NCBI GenBank assembly: GCA_037074705.1
Contig: CM073590.1
Coordinates: forward strand, 48,954,395-49,018,394
Source of the DNA: Zhengitettix transpicula
Lineage: Eukaryota > Arthropoda > Insecta > Orthoptera > Tetrigidae
Reading direction: 5' to 3'
DNA: 64,000 nt
Below the pieces are notes generated by a model that saw only the letters and a list, made by a program, of their open reading frames with translations, was not told where the DNA came from and ran no database searches. The position numbers and the translations under genes are program-made. Shown here in pieces: positions 22,231-36,067 of this stretch. Position 1 is the stretch's first letter, and each line of letters starts with the position of its first letter.

Positions 22231-22814
22231 CTATGGAAGAAAAATAGTATAGTTTACATTGAATGCTATTATGGTACAGTAATATAAACAGAATGAAAAC
22301 AACTCTCCACTGTTCTTTCTACCAGAATACGATTTATACAGAAATAAATTATTGGTCAATTTAAGTCTCAAGTCTCAAGATTCCGTTTTGTATTTATTTC
22401 TATCCTGTTATATGTAGCTCTTGAAAATTTGTCGCAATGGACAGGTTAACTTTTAAAATTTCTATGCATTATGGTCTATTCGTGTAATATAGACTATGAA
22501 ATAAATTTATGGAACTGTCTGCTGGTATATGATCACACACATAACATCATTGACCATTTTAACTCATTTATATAAGTTAAACGTTTTCACTTGCAAATCA
22601 CATTCTACGTCTTTCTTGGCAATTTGCGCGTTGGCAAGATTGTTTCCGATTCCGAGGTCTTTACTTTTCTTTGCATTAACTATCAGTCCTTAGACATAGA
22701 CTGTAACTGATAGGTGATTAATACTTGTTAGAAAAACAGAGCCAGACACACAGTGAATAAATTACGTTCTGGAGAAAAGCAGATGGTTTAGATAGTCTAT
22801 ATATAGGAAATGTT

Positions 22815-23245
22815 CTTAGTGACCACTATCCTCTTATAGCATAGGAAAGGGATTGAATTGGGAGATGTGAAAAGGCAGATCAAGGTGGCCAAGGATTAAC
22901 TAGTGCTCCCTGGCTATAGTTTATGGATCCTAACGCAATTCGCCTAAAAGTTATGCAGGGAAAACCCTAGAAAAACCTGCATCAGGAGGTCGGGCATTTG
23001 GTACTTGTCCCACGCCCTTACGATGGCGGGAGAAGGGTTTGCTGTGGGATCGCAGCTTTCCCTCACCGTGCCTTGACCAATTTACGAGGCAGCTGACCGA
23101 CTATTCCAATAGGAATAGGCCGAGGTGCCTCGTCTTCTGGGAACCTGAGTTCAAAAAACCAGAGAGAGGTGAATGCATCCCCAAAGGTAGCCTCCTCCAG
23201 AGCTCTTTGGGAAGGTTCACTTGCGAGAGAATTCTCTCACGGGCT
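22815..23245 (-). mobile_element. RP retroposon copy, decayed 3' end
   Basis: Minus-oriented copy from gaccactatcctcttatagc to tttgggaaggttcacttgcg. The A-rich 3' end and the first 30-40 bases are not recognisable. A short internal deletion is present between ccaataggaata and ggccgaggtgcctcg. It lies within the ETHR distal intron. Confidence 0.75.
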
Positions 23246-24282
23246 TCATTGACCTTCTGCAGACTTTGAAGAGAGTCATATACGTGGAATAATACATTTC
23301 TCAGGTGGGAGCATTAGCGCCAATAAAGTGTTCCAAAAAAAATTCAAGTAATATAAATCTATTCTATTATTTTTAGGAAATAATAGATTAATTGTAATAT
23401 TTAATATTATATGTTAGTTTTGTTATTGCTCCAAGTAAGGTCAAAATTAATTTCAGACATGAATTCATACATAAGTCAAATTATTCCATAACTATTTTTA
23501 TTCTGAATATTGCAAGCAAGTTGGTGAGTAAAAATCAGTGATGCATTTCAGAGGATAGAAAACATGTTACAAGTTACAGTAAAAATTTGATAAAATAACC
23601 AAAAAAAATGGTATTTTCTTACAATTTCATGATTTAAATAAATTAATTACGAATAAATTCAACGAAACCAGGGTTGAAAATGTTTTAAAAAATCATTTTT
23701 AAAGAACCGACAGATCAAAACAGCATTGGTTTTCTATTTCAATTTTTCTTTGACAAATACTTTATCGAGTAAAACAATGATCTACAATGTAATAGTGGAT
23801 TGTGCTGAATGTATTATATATAATCCTGTTGTTTGAGACTAAGTTATAAGAGTTAGATATGGGTTCGGGCATTAAAATTAATTTGGCCTGAATTTTGATA
23901 ACGTGGTTGGATATAGATTTGTGGCATTCTGAAAACGTTAAAAACCATTTTTTGTTATTTTATAGCTACTTGAAACATACTTTCTCAAAACTAATATCAG
24001 AGTACTAGGGGAAGAAAAATTTGGTGTAGTTCTATAAGACGGAGCAGGAAAGGTGAAGTTAAGTAAGCTACCATTGATGAATTACAATTCTTGGTTAGAT
24101 CTTAGACTGAAAATTGTCTCCCATAAATAAATCTGACCACCTTATTTGACGCGTTTCATTAAAATATTTATTTTTTACCTGCTCAGTACTCACGGAAACT
24201 TTGATACAATGCGTTATTTCATATTATAAATAATTCCAATGAATTTTGAAAATAGAAAAGCGTCTTTATTTGGATGAAAATT

Positions 24283-24382
24283 AAGAAATAGATAAATAAG
24301 TAGGCAATAAACAGACAAAATTGAGTGATAAAAGAAATAGAATACAACGTCTCTGCAAACATTGTTGCTTTCGTCAAGTGTA
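24283..24382 (-). mobile_element. Foldback element FB, diverged half copy
   Basis: A single arm, aligned by eye: aagaaatagataaataagtaggcaa, cagacaaaattgagtgata, atacaacgtctctgcaaac, and ctttcgtcaagtg, matching the order of blocks in copies A-C. The second arm is not seen. It lies in the intron between the two distal ETHR exons. Confidence 0.5.
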
Positions 24383-24761
24383 AAAAATCGTAAGAGATAT
24401 ACGATTATTATTTCTTCGATAGGCAAAATGCTAATATTTTAGATGTTGACTTCAGTTACTATTTTAAAATTATATTCGAAATTTTGAATCTAACAGCAAT
24501 GCAATTAATAAAGAAACTGATACTATGAAACTTAACAATTATTGTTTATTTGCTTTTATGAAATGCCAATGATTTTTTGAGAATGTTGCCTGGTTTGTGC
24601 CTCGTGATCCTTAAGATTTTTTTTCATACCACGAAAGACATAAGGTTTACAAAAACGTTAAATGCTTTTATTTTATAACTTAATTTTATATGTTCACTGG
24701 CTACTTCATTATCTATTCGATGATTTTTAATTTTTCCTTAAACTTGAGCATTAAAAATTCC

Positions 24762-24775
24762 ACCCCCCCCCCCCC
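24762..24775. other. C-homopolymer (G-run in ETHR sense)
   Basis: About 14 C in the plus strand, 42-55 nt inside the intron after the distal exon 1 donor. Intronic G-runs near donors can promote exon use; this one may also be only a mutable homopolymer. Confidence 0.6.
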
Positions 24776-24817
24776 ACGAATTATCGTTTGGTATTTTATC
24801 AACGTAAGATTATTTAC

Positions 24818-25061
24818 CTGTTTCCTGTATCTATGGTGCAAGTGCTGGTGAGCCGTCACGAGCCCAGGATTCGCCATAAGATGACAGGCGATGATGCCGT
24901 AAAGTGCCACAAGAATAACGAGTGGTAGCAAATAGAATACGAATATGGCTCCAACGAAGAAAAGAGCAGGCCAAAATGTGTCTGCCAGTGTGAGGCACAC
25001 GGGAACCATGCTTCCGTCAAAATATTCTTCCAGACGGTGCTCCGACACCAGAATCACTGGA
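24818..25061 (-). CDS. ETHR: ETHR distal alternative exon 1 (ECL2-TM5)
   Basis: This exon is the counterpart of the first third of the proximal alternative exon. The acceptor tacgtgttccag leaves a first base T, completing AG from the shared exon to AGT (Ser), so the splice reads ALLTSPVILVSEHRLEEYF. It contains the ECL2 cysteine (VPVCLTLADTFWP) and TM5 (LFFVGAIFVFYLLPLVIL, then VALYG), and ends HHRYRKQ at the donor CAG|gtaaat. Length is 244 nt: one base plus 81 codons, leaving phase 0 for the next exon. The proximal exon has the same protein segment without an intron here. In the sense strand a run of about 14 G lies 40-55 nt inside the following intron. The matching phase, shared motifs and position support a mutually exclusive alternative to the 40.4-41.3 kb exon. 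Confidence 0.88.
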
Positions 25062-27829
25062 CTGGAACACGTAATAAAGAAAACCACTATTCATTCAAGC
25101 ACCGCAACAATGACACTTTGTGTGGTCATAAATAAATATACACACTTGAAATATTAGAAAAAAAAATATATTCAGTTCCCATTTATGTTCTCTACAAAAC
25201 TATTAACGATAACATGTACAATTTTTCTCAGTATTAAGTAATAATACAAATTTTTATGGTATTTCGAATGCCAGATGCCGTAATGAGTAATGACTGGAGT
25301 ACATGAGTAAGTCATAGTTCTATTAATCCTAACTGTGAACTGTCACAATGATTGCTGATGACAATCAAACGTCATTAATGTGTCGCATTGCAAATAATTC
25401 TGTTTCATTAAAAGGCCCAGAGAGTAAGATCCAGAATTTATAGTCATTTTCATTTACATAATTTGTGTTTAAATAATTGTTGCAGAAATTACATTAAAAT
25501 AATAACACGATGATATTTAAATAATTAGCAGCTAATCTATTATATGATAAACTGAGATATTATTAAATTTTTTAAATAATTTTTGGTATGTAATTCTACT
25601 AAATGTACGCAATGACGTTTAATGTGATATTTTAAATCCCTAATTTAAACTATAAATTCGTTTTCTTAAAATCAATATCCTCAATTGTCAAATAAATATG
25701 CGAAAGTAAAGATACATTTACACGTTTATGTAATCAATTATTCCTAAACGTTATAAATATATTTCAATTCTATATTTCACGAAATAGTTTAGTTGCTACC
25801 ATTTAAAAATATAAAAATTCATTTAATTTATGATGGTTTATAGTTATTTTATTTCACACGTGCGTACATGTGACAACTATTATATAATTCGCAGCTGTAA
25901 TTTTACCTACCTGATGCCATTACACAAGGACATCCTTTTAAAGTGCCACAATATATCACAACATACACATGGTACAAACTATTATTTTCCTCTTCGATAT
26001 GCCAGTAGAAAACTGTGTATTTATTTAATCAGGTGATGAAAAACATAATAAGCTGAGTAGGGTTTCAAACGTTAATTAGAATGTATGACATATGTCTGGA
26101 TTTGCATAAGAATAACGTTCAATTATTAAATATGAGCATTTTTATGCTGTAAATATGCAACATCATGGACATGTAGGTTCTAAATATGAATGAATTAATC
26201 TTTAACTGCAAGTTTTTAACTTTTTTTGTGTTGGTAAAAAAATTTGGCTTCCGTAAAATTTAATATAATTATTAATATAAGAAATAATTTTTTTTGTTAA
26301 AAGTTAGTCGAAAATAAAAAGTCTTAATAAAATTAATTACATGTGATCAATAATATAATTTTATTAAAATAACTACTGCTCTATCTGTATATGAAAACGA
26401 TTTTTATGGTACAAATATAATTATGTCTGATTTAAGAATAATTTGCATTAATTGGATAATTATGTTTAAGTGTAGTTAGAATACCTTGTCAAAAACGCTG
26501 GAATTTTCTTTCTTGAAAAAACATAAAAAAACACGAAAAATAAATATTCTGAGGTTGATCGACGAGCAGAAAAATCTGGACTGAGGAGTTGACTTATAGA
26601 AAGCTAGGATGGACATGCTGATCAATCCATGGATGCCAAAAGTTTTGCATTTCCTTTTCATATACAGATAGAGCCGTAATTATTTTAAATATATGCATTA
26701 TTGATCAAAATGTAACGTTAACCGTTCTTTATCACGAGATAAATTTGACCGTAATCATCACCGGTGTATTTCAGTATTAGATGATTACATAGTTACTGTT
26801 ATATTATTCTAGATTACGTGACATTTATAATAGTAATCATCAAAAATGTCTCATTGTTCGCCTCTTTTACTGTGTGAACATTTTCTTGCACATGTTTACA
26901 CGTCTGAAATGAATCAATAGCGCAATACTTTAATTATGTCACGTTTAATAATATCCGGCTCTATCACTACCTCTGAAAACGAAAGTAAGGGTTCTGGATG
27001 ACATCATGGCCTTTTGAATACGTAAGATGAATTATGGTCACAGCATGTCTTCGTCAACGCCGTCGTCCATTCAGCCACTGCGTGATTTATGAGGAACATG
27101 ATTTACATTGATACCCTCACACCGACCGACGCGCGGTCATCAGAATAGAAGAGCTTGCACCTTCCAAACAAACTCACGTAGAACTAATATAAAATACATT
27201 GATATCAAATGATAATATTCCTACTCATTAATTTAAATATACAAATCTTTGTTATTATAAATATATAATTTTATTAATTCGTAATAAACGTTTTTTGTAT
27301 GTCAAATACACTTGTTCGCAATTGAATAGGTAATTTAGTTCGCAAAATTAATCGAAGCTTAATCCGCTTTGTGACATTTCTTCCACTTCTGCTGATTTTG
27401 ATTAATTGATGACGGAGATAAATACGGGTCTGGCAATTAACGTTATATGTTCCGCAACGGGACGTGGGCTTTGATAAACCAATGAAATAGCTTTTACTAA
27501 TTGATACCGAGAATTTGTGAAATGTCCGTGTGAAGAGCGTACTCAACCAAGCGATTCTTTCCTCGTTTAACTTCACTGAATATATATTCATACTTGAAGA
27601 TTGAAGATTGTTTCTGTCACAAAACTACTTATAACAATAAGATTTTTTTCCCATAGATTTAACTCCATAGAGCGCAATACCCTCACTTCGATTAGTCCTA
27701 ATCAAAAACGCAAAAATATGTGAAACCGTCTAAATCTCAGAGTGTCTTTGGGTACGACAAAACAAACAGGGGTGGAAACGAAAAATCTGACATTTTTATG
27801 AAGACGTGAATTTTATAGTATACCAGCTG

Positions 27830-28450
27830 GATGTCCGGAGTTGTCCGGGTTGTCATAATTAAACTCAACGACATCCATAAACCCGGATTCGACTCCAATT
27901 TCGGTTGTTTTAGAGTTATTTTTATGAAGCGCGGCTCCACTTCAATCCCTAAAGGTGCTCCTCTCCCACACCGAAAGGGGTTGAAATTATACACAAAAAT
28001 ATCTCGAGTAACGCTATCTATCTCCCCAAAAAGTTTTTTCGATGAACATATTGGCCGTTTTAATGTTTTGAAATTTTGACCCCTCCATAGTGAGGTTAAA
28101 CGACAATTTTAATTCTATAATTAAACTCAGCGACATCCATAATCACGGATTTGACTCTAATCTCGGTTGTTTTTGCGTTATTTTCTTCTAACACCTCTCC
28201 ACCCCATGCTGAAAGAAAGAAACATCGTCAAGAACACTATAAATCTCACTGACCCAAAAAAGTATTTATCCGACGCAAATATCTGCTGTTTGAACATGTT
28301 TGAAAATTTCCATCTCCGTCCACCCCTGACCTTTGGGGGTGCAATACGTGTCTTACCCCAACCCCCACCTTCAGCGTTTATTTCCGGTTCGCAAGGAACA
28401 TGTGTACTAAATTTGTCAAATTTATGCGGAACATACACAAACACACGTAA
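27830..28450 (-). repeat. Diverged ~130-bp tandem repeats, inverted orientation
   Basis: attaaactcaacgacatcca (27858) recurs as attaaactcagcgacatcca (28121). Each is followed by a ggattcgactccaatttcgg-type segment and gttattttt. The reverse complement matches the 16.5 kb block (ggttacagatggcaatgagt, ttaattctgac). Several short open frames here are by-products. Confidence 0.6.
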
Positions 28451-29499
28451 GCACACAAACCCACAATTTCACACACGTACAGATTATTTTATTGATTATA
28501 AGATTTACGATTTACGAGTAATTTATGATTAATCTAATTATAACGACAGTATTTGACGCAATACGACAGACTGAAGACAAACTATAACGTACTTTAGGAA
28601 ACTACTTATTATAGAGGCGACAGCAATATAAAACTCATCAATATGTAGATTGAAATAGATATAAATAAAGCATCAATCAATGCTTGATACATCGTATTCA
28701 ACGATATTTTTCTAAACCAGTTTGCTGTAATTTTTTCCTTCAACTGGATTTTTTCCATGAATATGTTTTCATGGTATTTAAAATACATAATCCTGATAAA
28801 CCATCTATATAATAATTGTGTAAGCAAATTCTTCTTTAATTAACACGTTGGCTTGATTCAATACATGTGACTAATATATTTTAATTCTACTTAAAATATT
28901 TTATAAGACCACATGAAACCTTATAAATATTTCAGTCAAAATTTGATTCCTGAAGTCAAGTTTTAATGGATTCTATAAATAAAAGCCTAACATACAGACA
29001 AGGAAAAGTACAATGTATATTTTTCTTTCTATGAGATTATACTGTCTTCACTGAATACTTAGTGCGAGTAAAATAGTATAAGACGCAAAATGTTCCGTAC
29101 ATCATATTGTCTAAAGAAGGGTCAGTAAAAGCTTAGATATTTTCTCATAACATTCTTGAACATATAAATCTGGATTGTAGAATCATAAATATAAATTGAT
29201 CACAAGACAGATTTATTTTTTAATTTTCTCTCATAGTATATATGTATTCCAAATATTTTTGCGTCTTGAAATCGCGGACTAGTAACATGTTTCTCAAGGA
29301 TTTCATGCAACATCCTTAGGAATTAGGCCGTAAACGTGTGTGTGGACAACAATGAAGCACCAAGAAATTGGGAACGTTCAAAACTTCTGAGTCCGAATAT
29401 ATAAAGTCAAAACGGATACGAAAACAATATATAATGCGAAAGTCGATATCCGAAACATAAATGCTAGGTTACTTTTTTTTAAAACAACAATTTACCCCA

Positions 29500-30640
29500 T
29501 GGCTGTATTTTCCGTGTTCGCAAATAAAGTATTTAAATGTAAGAAGATGGAGCGTGAACTGATTAGATGCCAAGAATGTTAGGAACTGTGCGTCTGAACC
29601 AATGGAAGAACGTAAAAAAATTAAGATTGGGGGGAATTGAAGAGGGAATAAATGAGGTCGAGGAAACTATTCAGAAAGTGATTTTGAGATTGAAGTGGAG
29701 TGTGTATAAAGGATTAGAGAGGCAATCAGTCAGTAGAGATGAACTTGGAAGAACAGTAAATGGATATAATACATTAAGTTGGAGATAAAGTTTGCAGGGC
29801 GATTTTATGAGGGTCTGAACATAAACCAAAAAGAAAAGGGGTTGTATATGACGGCATATACGTGTGGCAGAAATCTCAATTATTTACGTCGCAGACAGAA
29901 ACACACATTTTTTGTAGTCGGATTCACCAGGATAACTGAAAAATATTCACAGGAATTTCTGGAAGCTTCCTCCTTTACACTACCTCGTCGGTGTAACGAT
30001 TCTTAGCACCTCTGGGCAGGTTCTTTTTCCGTCGGTCGGGCTTTTTTGTGTCTTTCTCCAAGTTGTACATGTGAACTCTACATTGCACTCAAAGTTGTAG
30101 AAATGAACTGTCCTCGCCAAGAACATATTTCGAACTGCAACATTTATACTCCTATACTTTCTCCCTTTGCACGATTCCTCTTTCTCCGAGTTATAGATAG
30201 GAACTGTCCTGCTTTATGACTTTGTTCACCTTCCAGCTCGACTCTCTTCGTTCCCCACACGAGGGTGGAAACATCTCCACGTGTTTGATTTGAGTCAATC
30301 TGCGTCGCGGCCTTACTCTCCACTTTTGAAAGGATTGATCTTCGGGGATTTTGGTTAGAACCATACCCCTGAGGCAGGGTTCTCCCATATTACTCCACCT
30401 TTGTCTGAAAGCACGGTTCCTTCTCGACACCCCGTCACCTCGGCGCCAAATTTTATAGCCGTAATTTACAGAAAGCCACAGCTCGTCTCTGAATACACAG
30501 GCGTTTTTTATACAAATATTAAAAATTAATCTTGAATTAATTTGAGGAGTGTTATTCTGCGCTACAACACATAATAGTGGTATTTTACCTTTACCATGTA
30601 CATCATCAATATAAATTACCACTATCACATTACCTGTATC
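29500..30640. other. Unassigned moderately complex DNA
   Basis: Short frames on both strands (to 145 codons minus, 30191-30628) match nothing I know. On the minus strand aaaatttggcgccgaggtga (near 30450) resembles an LTR/primer-binding junction, but no flanking Gag or LTR pair was seen. Confidence 0.25.
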
Positions 30641-31962
30641 AATAGTAGCGCATCAGAGACCTTAATACAGAGATCGAATAATAAGATATACAATCATTTT
30701 ATAAACAATCAGTCCATTTCTTATTTAGACTCTTAATTTATATGTTTCAGGTTGATACTTTACATTTTACAATACCACTAGTACCCTTTTGATTACATTC
30801 ATTTTGATTATGTCATGTGGTAACTACCTAACGAATTTTCAACGTAATACTCTGCATATCTTGTCAGGCATTTGATAACACAGTTACAATGAATACATAT
30901 ATGAATAAACCAATAAATTTTTACAGTTATCAGATAACACAATTGATTCTGAAAACAGTTTTAATACATTTGTGAATTATTCCGTACATTTAATGCTTTA
31001 CGAAAACGACAAAATACATTAACCACAGATTGTGATGAATCTAAATGACTAGATTTTCTCAGAAACTTTGTTCAATTTGGTAGTCATAAATATTTTTAAG
31101 ACATCAAGTATATTACAAAAAAATGAAAAAGGTTTACTTTGCTTATTACTGTTTATTTATGTGTTATGGCATTTCTGTCTGGCAAAATTGCTCTCGTTGC
31201 GTGGAATGAATACCATTGCAGGACAGTGCTATTAGAAGAATATCGAGTTCAGATTGTAGAGTAAGTAGCAAGACTCTGCTTGAAATATTGACTCCATTTA
31301 CTAGTAATACTAAAGTTAAGATAAACTTGTTTCAACCGGCTAACAAAACAAAACAAAATAAAGAACACAAATAACTGTGACACAGTTCTCAAGCAATATT
31401 CCTTAATTTTTAAATCTCTCCGTAACATGTTTAATTATTTTGTGAACAAAATGCATACATCGTCTTTATAACTTTCTTTTCATATTTCCGTTTCTCTAAT
31501 AATCTGTTTTACTATTTTCCAGTGTCAAATATGAATCAAAGCTAAATTAAATGTATGTTCTCTTCGTTACCTGTTTATAATGTGTTAATCTTCTATATAA
31601 TTAAAGTGAATGTATGCATTTATGTTACACATGTACTCTTAAACGAGTGGACAAAATTCAACAAAACTTGGTACACATATATTTTAAGATCTGGTAAAAC
31701 AATTGTGGATAACCTATCGTAAATATGAAAGGAATTTTAATTAATTTTAGTAAATATGCAAATTTGTATAATAATAATAAATAAAAATAAAATTTCATGA
31801 CGCGAACAGTTTACTGACGTTTCTGTACATATATTAATTTTTGGAATAAAATATATTTTGTATTAAACCAGTAGATTAAATTGAAGAAAAAATATATATC
31901 CTGGAATGCGCAGTCTATAAAACATCGAATGAAGATAAAATACACAATGCGAAACGCTTTTT

Positions 31963-32071
31963 TTACCTTCCTCTACCCTTCCGCATCCGCCCATTCTAAA
32001 ATCCCTTCCTATGCTATTAAAGGGGAGTTGCCCAATGTGGGTCACCCTCATGTAGCCTGTTGCCCTAAAAA
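31963..32071 (+). mobile_element. 5'-truncated RP retroposon fragment with A-tail
   Basis: 109 bp of the RP 3' end in plus orientation ends tagcctgttgccctaaaaaa. It is flanked by a perfect direct repeat aaacgcttttt (31952-31962 and 32072-32082). This is independent confirmation of the retroposition signature seen at 5269-5400. Confidence 0.85.
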
Positions 32072-32334
32072 AAACGCTTTTTAATCATTATAATTTAATC
32101 ATTTTTAATGTAAATGTTTCAATGTCTCTAACATAGTAATTTCACATGAGGATTATGTGTATTTGCTTATGTGCGTATTTTGAATTTTATATATTTAACA
32201 AGAGTTGTTTAAATTTTATTCGATATATCATTATGATATAATTTCTAATTTTGATTCAAAATTTAGCAAGAGTTATTTATATAATTTTAGTTTAATATCA
32301 TCAATCAATTTTTAAACAAATTGTTGAGGTTATT

Positions 32335-32570
32335 ATGATTCAATTCAATTCAATGGAATGGAATATTTCTTATTTTATTTATTTGTAGTCACATAAATAG
32401 CTCTGGTTGTTAGCGACTAAATATGGGAACTCAATTTTCCTTCTCGGGGCACTGATTTGACGAGAGTTTCTTTCACGCACACAAACATCCATGCCCTCGC
32501 CGCGATTCGAACCAGGGTGCTCTGTCATGTGAGGCAGTCACGCTGACCACTACACCACAGGAGGTCGGCA
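32335..32570 (-). mobile_element. tRNA-derived SINE, copy 1
   Basis: Minus strand reads gtggtgtagtggtcagcgtg (A-box-like) and, about 45 nt later, ctggttcgaatcgcggcgag (B-box-like). After that come a tRNA-unrelated body and a tail of attgaattgaattgaat type. The head matches the copy at 48171. Confidence 0.75.
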
Positions 32571-35457
32571 CAGAAATTTAAATAATGCACTATCGTAACG
32601 ACATTACACAAAACTGACATTTTTACTATTAAAGAGGATTGGTGCACTTTTTACCTTTGCTTTATAGTGTGAACAATGATTCATACTTTAAACAAATTGC
32701 TAGAACTATACCTATCTTAGTAACTAAAAAATTCAAAATTCCAACCCGTTTAATGGCATCCAAGATGGAATTCAATATGGAGCCTATTTATTTATATTCT
32801 GAAAGACCAGACTGAAGTTAATTGTTTATCGGTATTGTCTTATCAACAAGATTGGCGTCCGATTTGGTACACCAACTATGAAATACAAAGAGGTATGTTT
32901 CAATCCCTAAGTGAATAAAAACACCTTAGAGTTGGAGAATGTGCGCTTATAGTTATTACAATAGTTAGATTGGAAAATTAACCTCCAATATGGAAATTCC
33001 AAAAACGAAAAAGGAGACAATGATTTGCCCTGTGCTTACGTAAAGCAACGTTGAAGAAGTAATCATGCATACAAGCCAACCAATTTTTTTTATGTGACCA
33101 GTATTTTAAAATGAAACACTGACGGTGGCCAAATGAATGGATTTTTTGCCAAATACTTGATTTTAAATAATAATATTGGATAATTTAGGACAAATGATTT
33201 CCTGCAGACGTCTCAAGGACTTTACTATTGAATATAAAGTATCTGAAGAATAAAAATCATACATGTTAAAGAAAGAAGACTATAATTTTAAGTAGACGAC
33301 TCAACGACAAATCTTTGTTGGTATGATATTTAATTTTGAATAATTTTGTGCACTAATTTAGTGTTGTTCAGTAATGATTGCGGTTTATACAAGTCTTTTG
33401 TACTAAAGATGATATTTGGGTGAGATGCAGACACTTATTTTGAATTTGTACTAAATATTAATTTATACTTTCGTTGTATTAGTGAAGCGTTTATTTCAAC
33501 AATAATTTTGGCTGCTAATATATGAGAACTTAATTCAGCCTCTTTTATTTTTATTGTACATGGCTCCATGTTTTATATAGTTTAATTTTTGAAGTTTAAA
33601 TCTAATTATTCTACAATTTCAGTTTTCAGGGCTTCTGTTTTTCGTAAACATAACAGAAATTGTGTATGCCTATAAATTTTATTGCTTTCACGTAAGAATC
33701 CAAAGAAACGTTCGTAATTTTTTTGTTATAATTTGAGACGTTTACCACCTTTCAAATTGCCAGATTAACTCAAGTACATTTTTTTTAATTAAATGAATCT
33801 TGTAGTCTAAAGTCAATCACTTAACTATTTATATATTACAGTAATACTACAAGTATAACATAATTTATTTCACATAATTAATGTGCCCCATCAATGTTTT
33901 AATTCAGTGATATTCCATAATTCTTTGTTAGTCTTGGTTACCATTTAAAAATCATTATTGCCGTCTCTTCAGTCACTGACCGATTCTTTGTATGATGGTA
34001 GTTGTAATCATATAATCAACACCAAAATACCTATCAACCAAAGGTCACCTTAATTAGAATTAATTGGTGACAGTGGCTGTGTGCATTTACACTTTATAAA
34101 GCCGTGTAGTTATATGGAGCCTGATCCTGTATCAGTCAATAATTTATTACGCTCACACACTGTCAGAACTAGAACAGCACAATATAATAGAAATTTATTT
34201 ATTGCATTGTTTGAGAACGAAATATCAGAATTTCGGCTATCTACATTGCAGATGAAAATACATCTCTTACTTAATTATAGTTATTGATAAATTTGTAATT
34301 TTACCAATGAATTAATGACACTTCATAGTGTTTATATTTTGATCAACTGTCTTGGCAATACATGTAAAAGTGTAATGTACAGAGACATAATTAATTGATT
34401 AAGCGTTATTGTGTTATTTAATTTCAATATTATGCAAATAATATTCTAGCGTCCTGTGTGGCCAGGTAGTGAACGTAAGCAAACAACCATCAGCGGCATT
34501 TCTGTAAGAGGAATAACGATGGTCAATAAGGAGCTCTAGAAATATAAACATCTGATGAAACAAATTTGTGTTCCACGCCCATGAAATTTTCACAGAAATC
34601 CCGAATTCCCAGGGCTTTGTAACCCAGTAGAGGGAGTTTATAACGAAAATATTGAGATTTAGTGGAAAGGTGGAGAAGTTACTTAGTAATTTAAGAGCAG
34701 AGTAGTTAAGTAATGTTTTTTGAGGGACAATACAGAAAAAGTTCTATAATAGAAAATAAAAATTTGTAGTTGAACGAGCCCCGTAGTTCTGGCTCACAAG
34801 AAGATTCAGTAAGAAGACCGGCTCCAGCTGTGCAACCCTCTTCCTGGAACGCGGTTACCGTTCTGCCCATGAGAGTTTGCGGGCTTTCGGGTTAGTTGAG
34901 CGACCGAAATACCTGAAAGATCCCGGAAGGAACCGGTAAAGTATTGAGACCATATGCTCATAAAACTCGAAGATACAAATATTTATGACTGCAGTATTCC
35001 CTGAAATAATAGTGTCATTGTGTTGTTTTATGTATGTACAATGCCCGTAATTTGATAATTTGTAAATAGATCAGGAATATTATGAAGTTTTGTTATAAAA
35101 AAGTGTTGTTAACGGATGTTCTATTTAATTTTACTCTGCCTTATTACTAAATAAATAGTCAAAATTAAAGATCTTGTCAATATTGTAGCTTCGGGTGCAG
35201 ACATATAGTAAAATTATCCTTAATAGTAATAAATCAATTCTAGTTGGACTAATAATAATTACTGATTTCAAACTATGGAAAGATAATTAGGAGCGACAGT
35301 ATCTTATTGAATGTTTTCCAATTGTTACTTAACACAATAATTCTCTTGATTAGTAAAATAATCGGATTAGAATTCATATTTAAAAGGTAATTTTATTTCT
35401 GTTATTGATTGTAATTCCGTTAACAGTATGGTGATTATTTAATTTTACCGTATGTGC

Positions 35458-35660
35458 GAGAAGAAGAAGGTGTAGACAGGCTGTGTATAGGGTAATCTAC
35501 ATAGTGGCAACTTCCCTCTTATAGCATAGGAAAGGGAATGAAAGGGGGGATACGGAAGGGCAGAGGAAGGGAGCCAAGGGTTAACTAGGGCCCCGGGGCT
35601 ATGGTTTAAGGATCCTACCCGGCAATTCGCCTAAAAGTGATGTAGGAAAAACCCTCCGCA
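35458..35660 (-). mobile_element. RP retroposon copy, second subfamily
   Basis: The 3' end differs from the main type: gaagaaggtgtagacaggct, gtgtatagggtaatctacat, then the usual body to gatgtaggaaaaaccct. The same end occurs at 47137 and, inverted, at about 60920-60956. Confidence 0.75.
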
Positions 35661-35766
35661 TGTTGGTTTTACGGTAACAGGCTACATAAGGGTAATCCAC
35701 ATAGTAGCAACTCTCCTTTAATAGCATAGGAAGGGATTTGAAAGGGGGGATGCGGAAGGGTAGAGG
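35661..35766 (-). mobile_element. RP retroposon fragment, main subfamily
   Basis: 5'-truncated minus-oriented copy: acggtaacaggctacataag to ggaagggtagagga. It directly abuts the second-subfamily copy on its left. Confidence 0.75.
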
Positions 35767-36067
35767 ATATGTAATTTTCTGACATGAAATACACTTCTTG
35801 ATTGTGAGAGATATTAAGATACAAATATTGCTTCCTGTAAAATTATAGTTTGATTTTAAGTAAAGAATAATACGTTCCTTATTCCGCTCAACCATCTCAA
35901 GAATTTACTTTTCAACCTAACATCGATTTTATGGGCGAAATGAGAAATTAAAAATACTTTTGAAAATGTCATCACTTGTGGATGAATAAAAATGAACAGG
36001 TTAGTGAAATAAACAAAGTTAGTCTTTGAATAAATTAACGTCTGATTGCAAATTAATAATTGAAATA

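Larger units (their letters stand above)
22231..24817 (-). other. Intron between the two distal ETHR exons
   Basis: This 2,587-nt intron has the donor CAG|gtaaat at its 24817 end and the acceptor cttccatag at its 22231 end. It contains a retroposon copy (22815-23245), a diverged half foldback element (24283-24382) and a C-homopolymer (G in the sense strand) at about 24762-24775. The rest is AT-rich and unremarkable. The equivalent protein position in the proximal alternative has no intron. Confidence 0.8.

Noticed and set aside
30191..30628. 145-codon minus-strand frame
   Set aside because: No recognisable domain and no repeat support.
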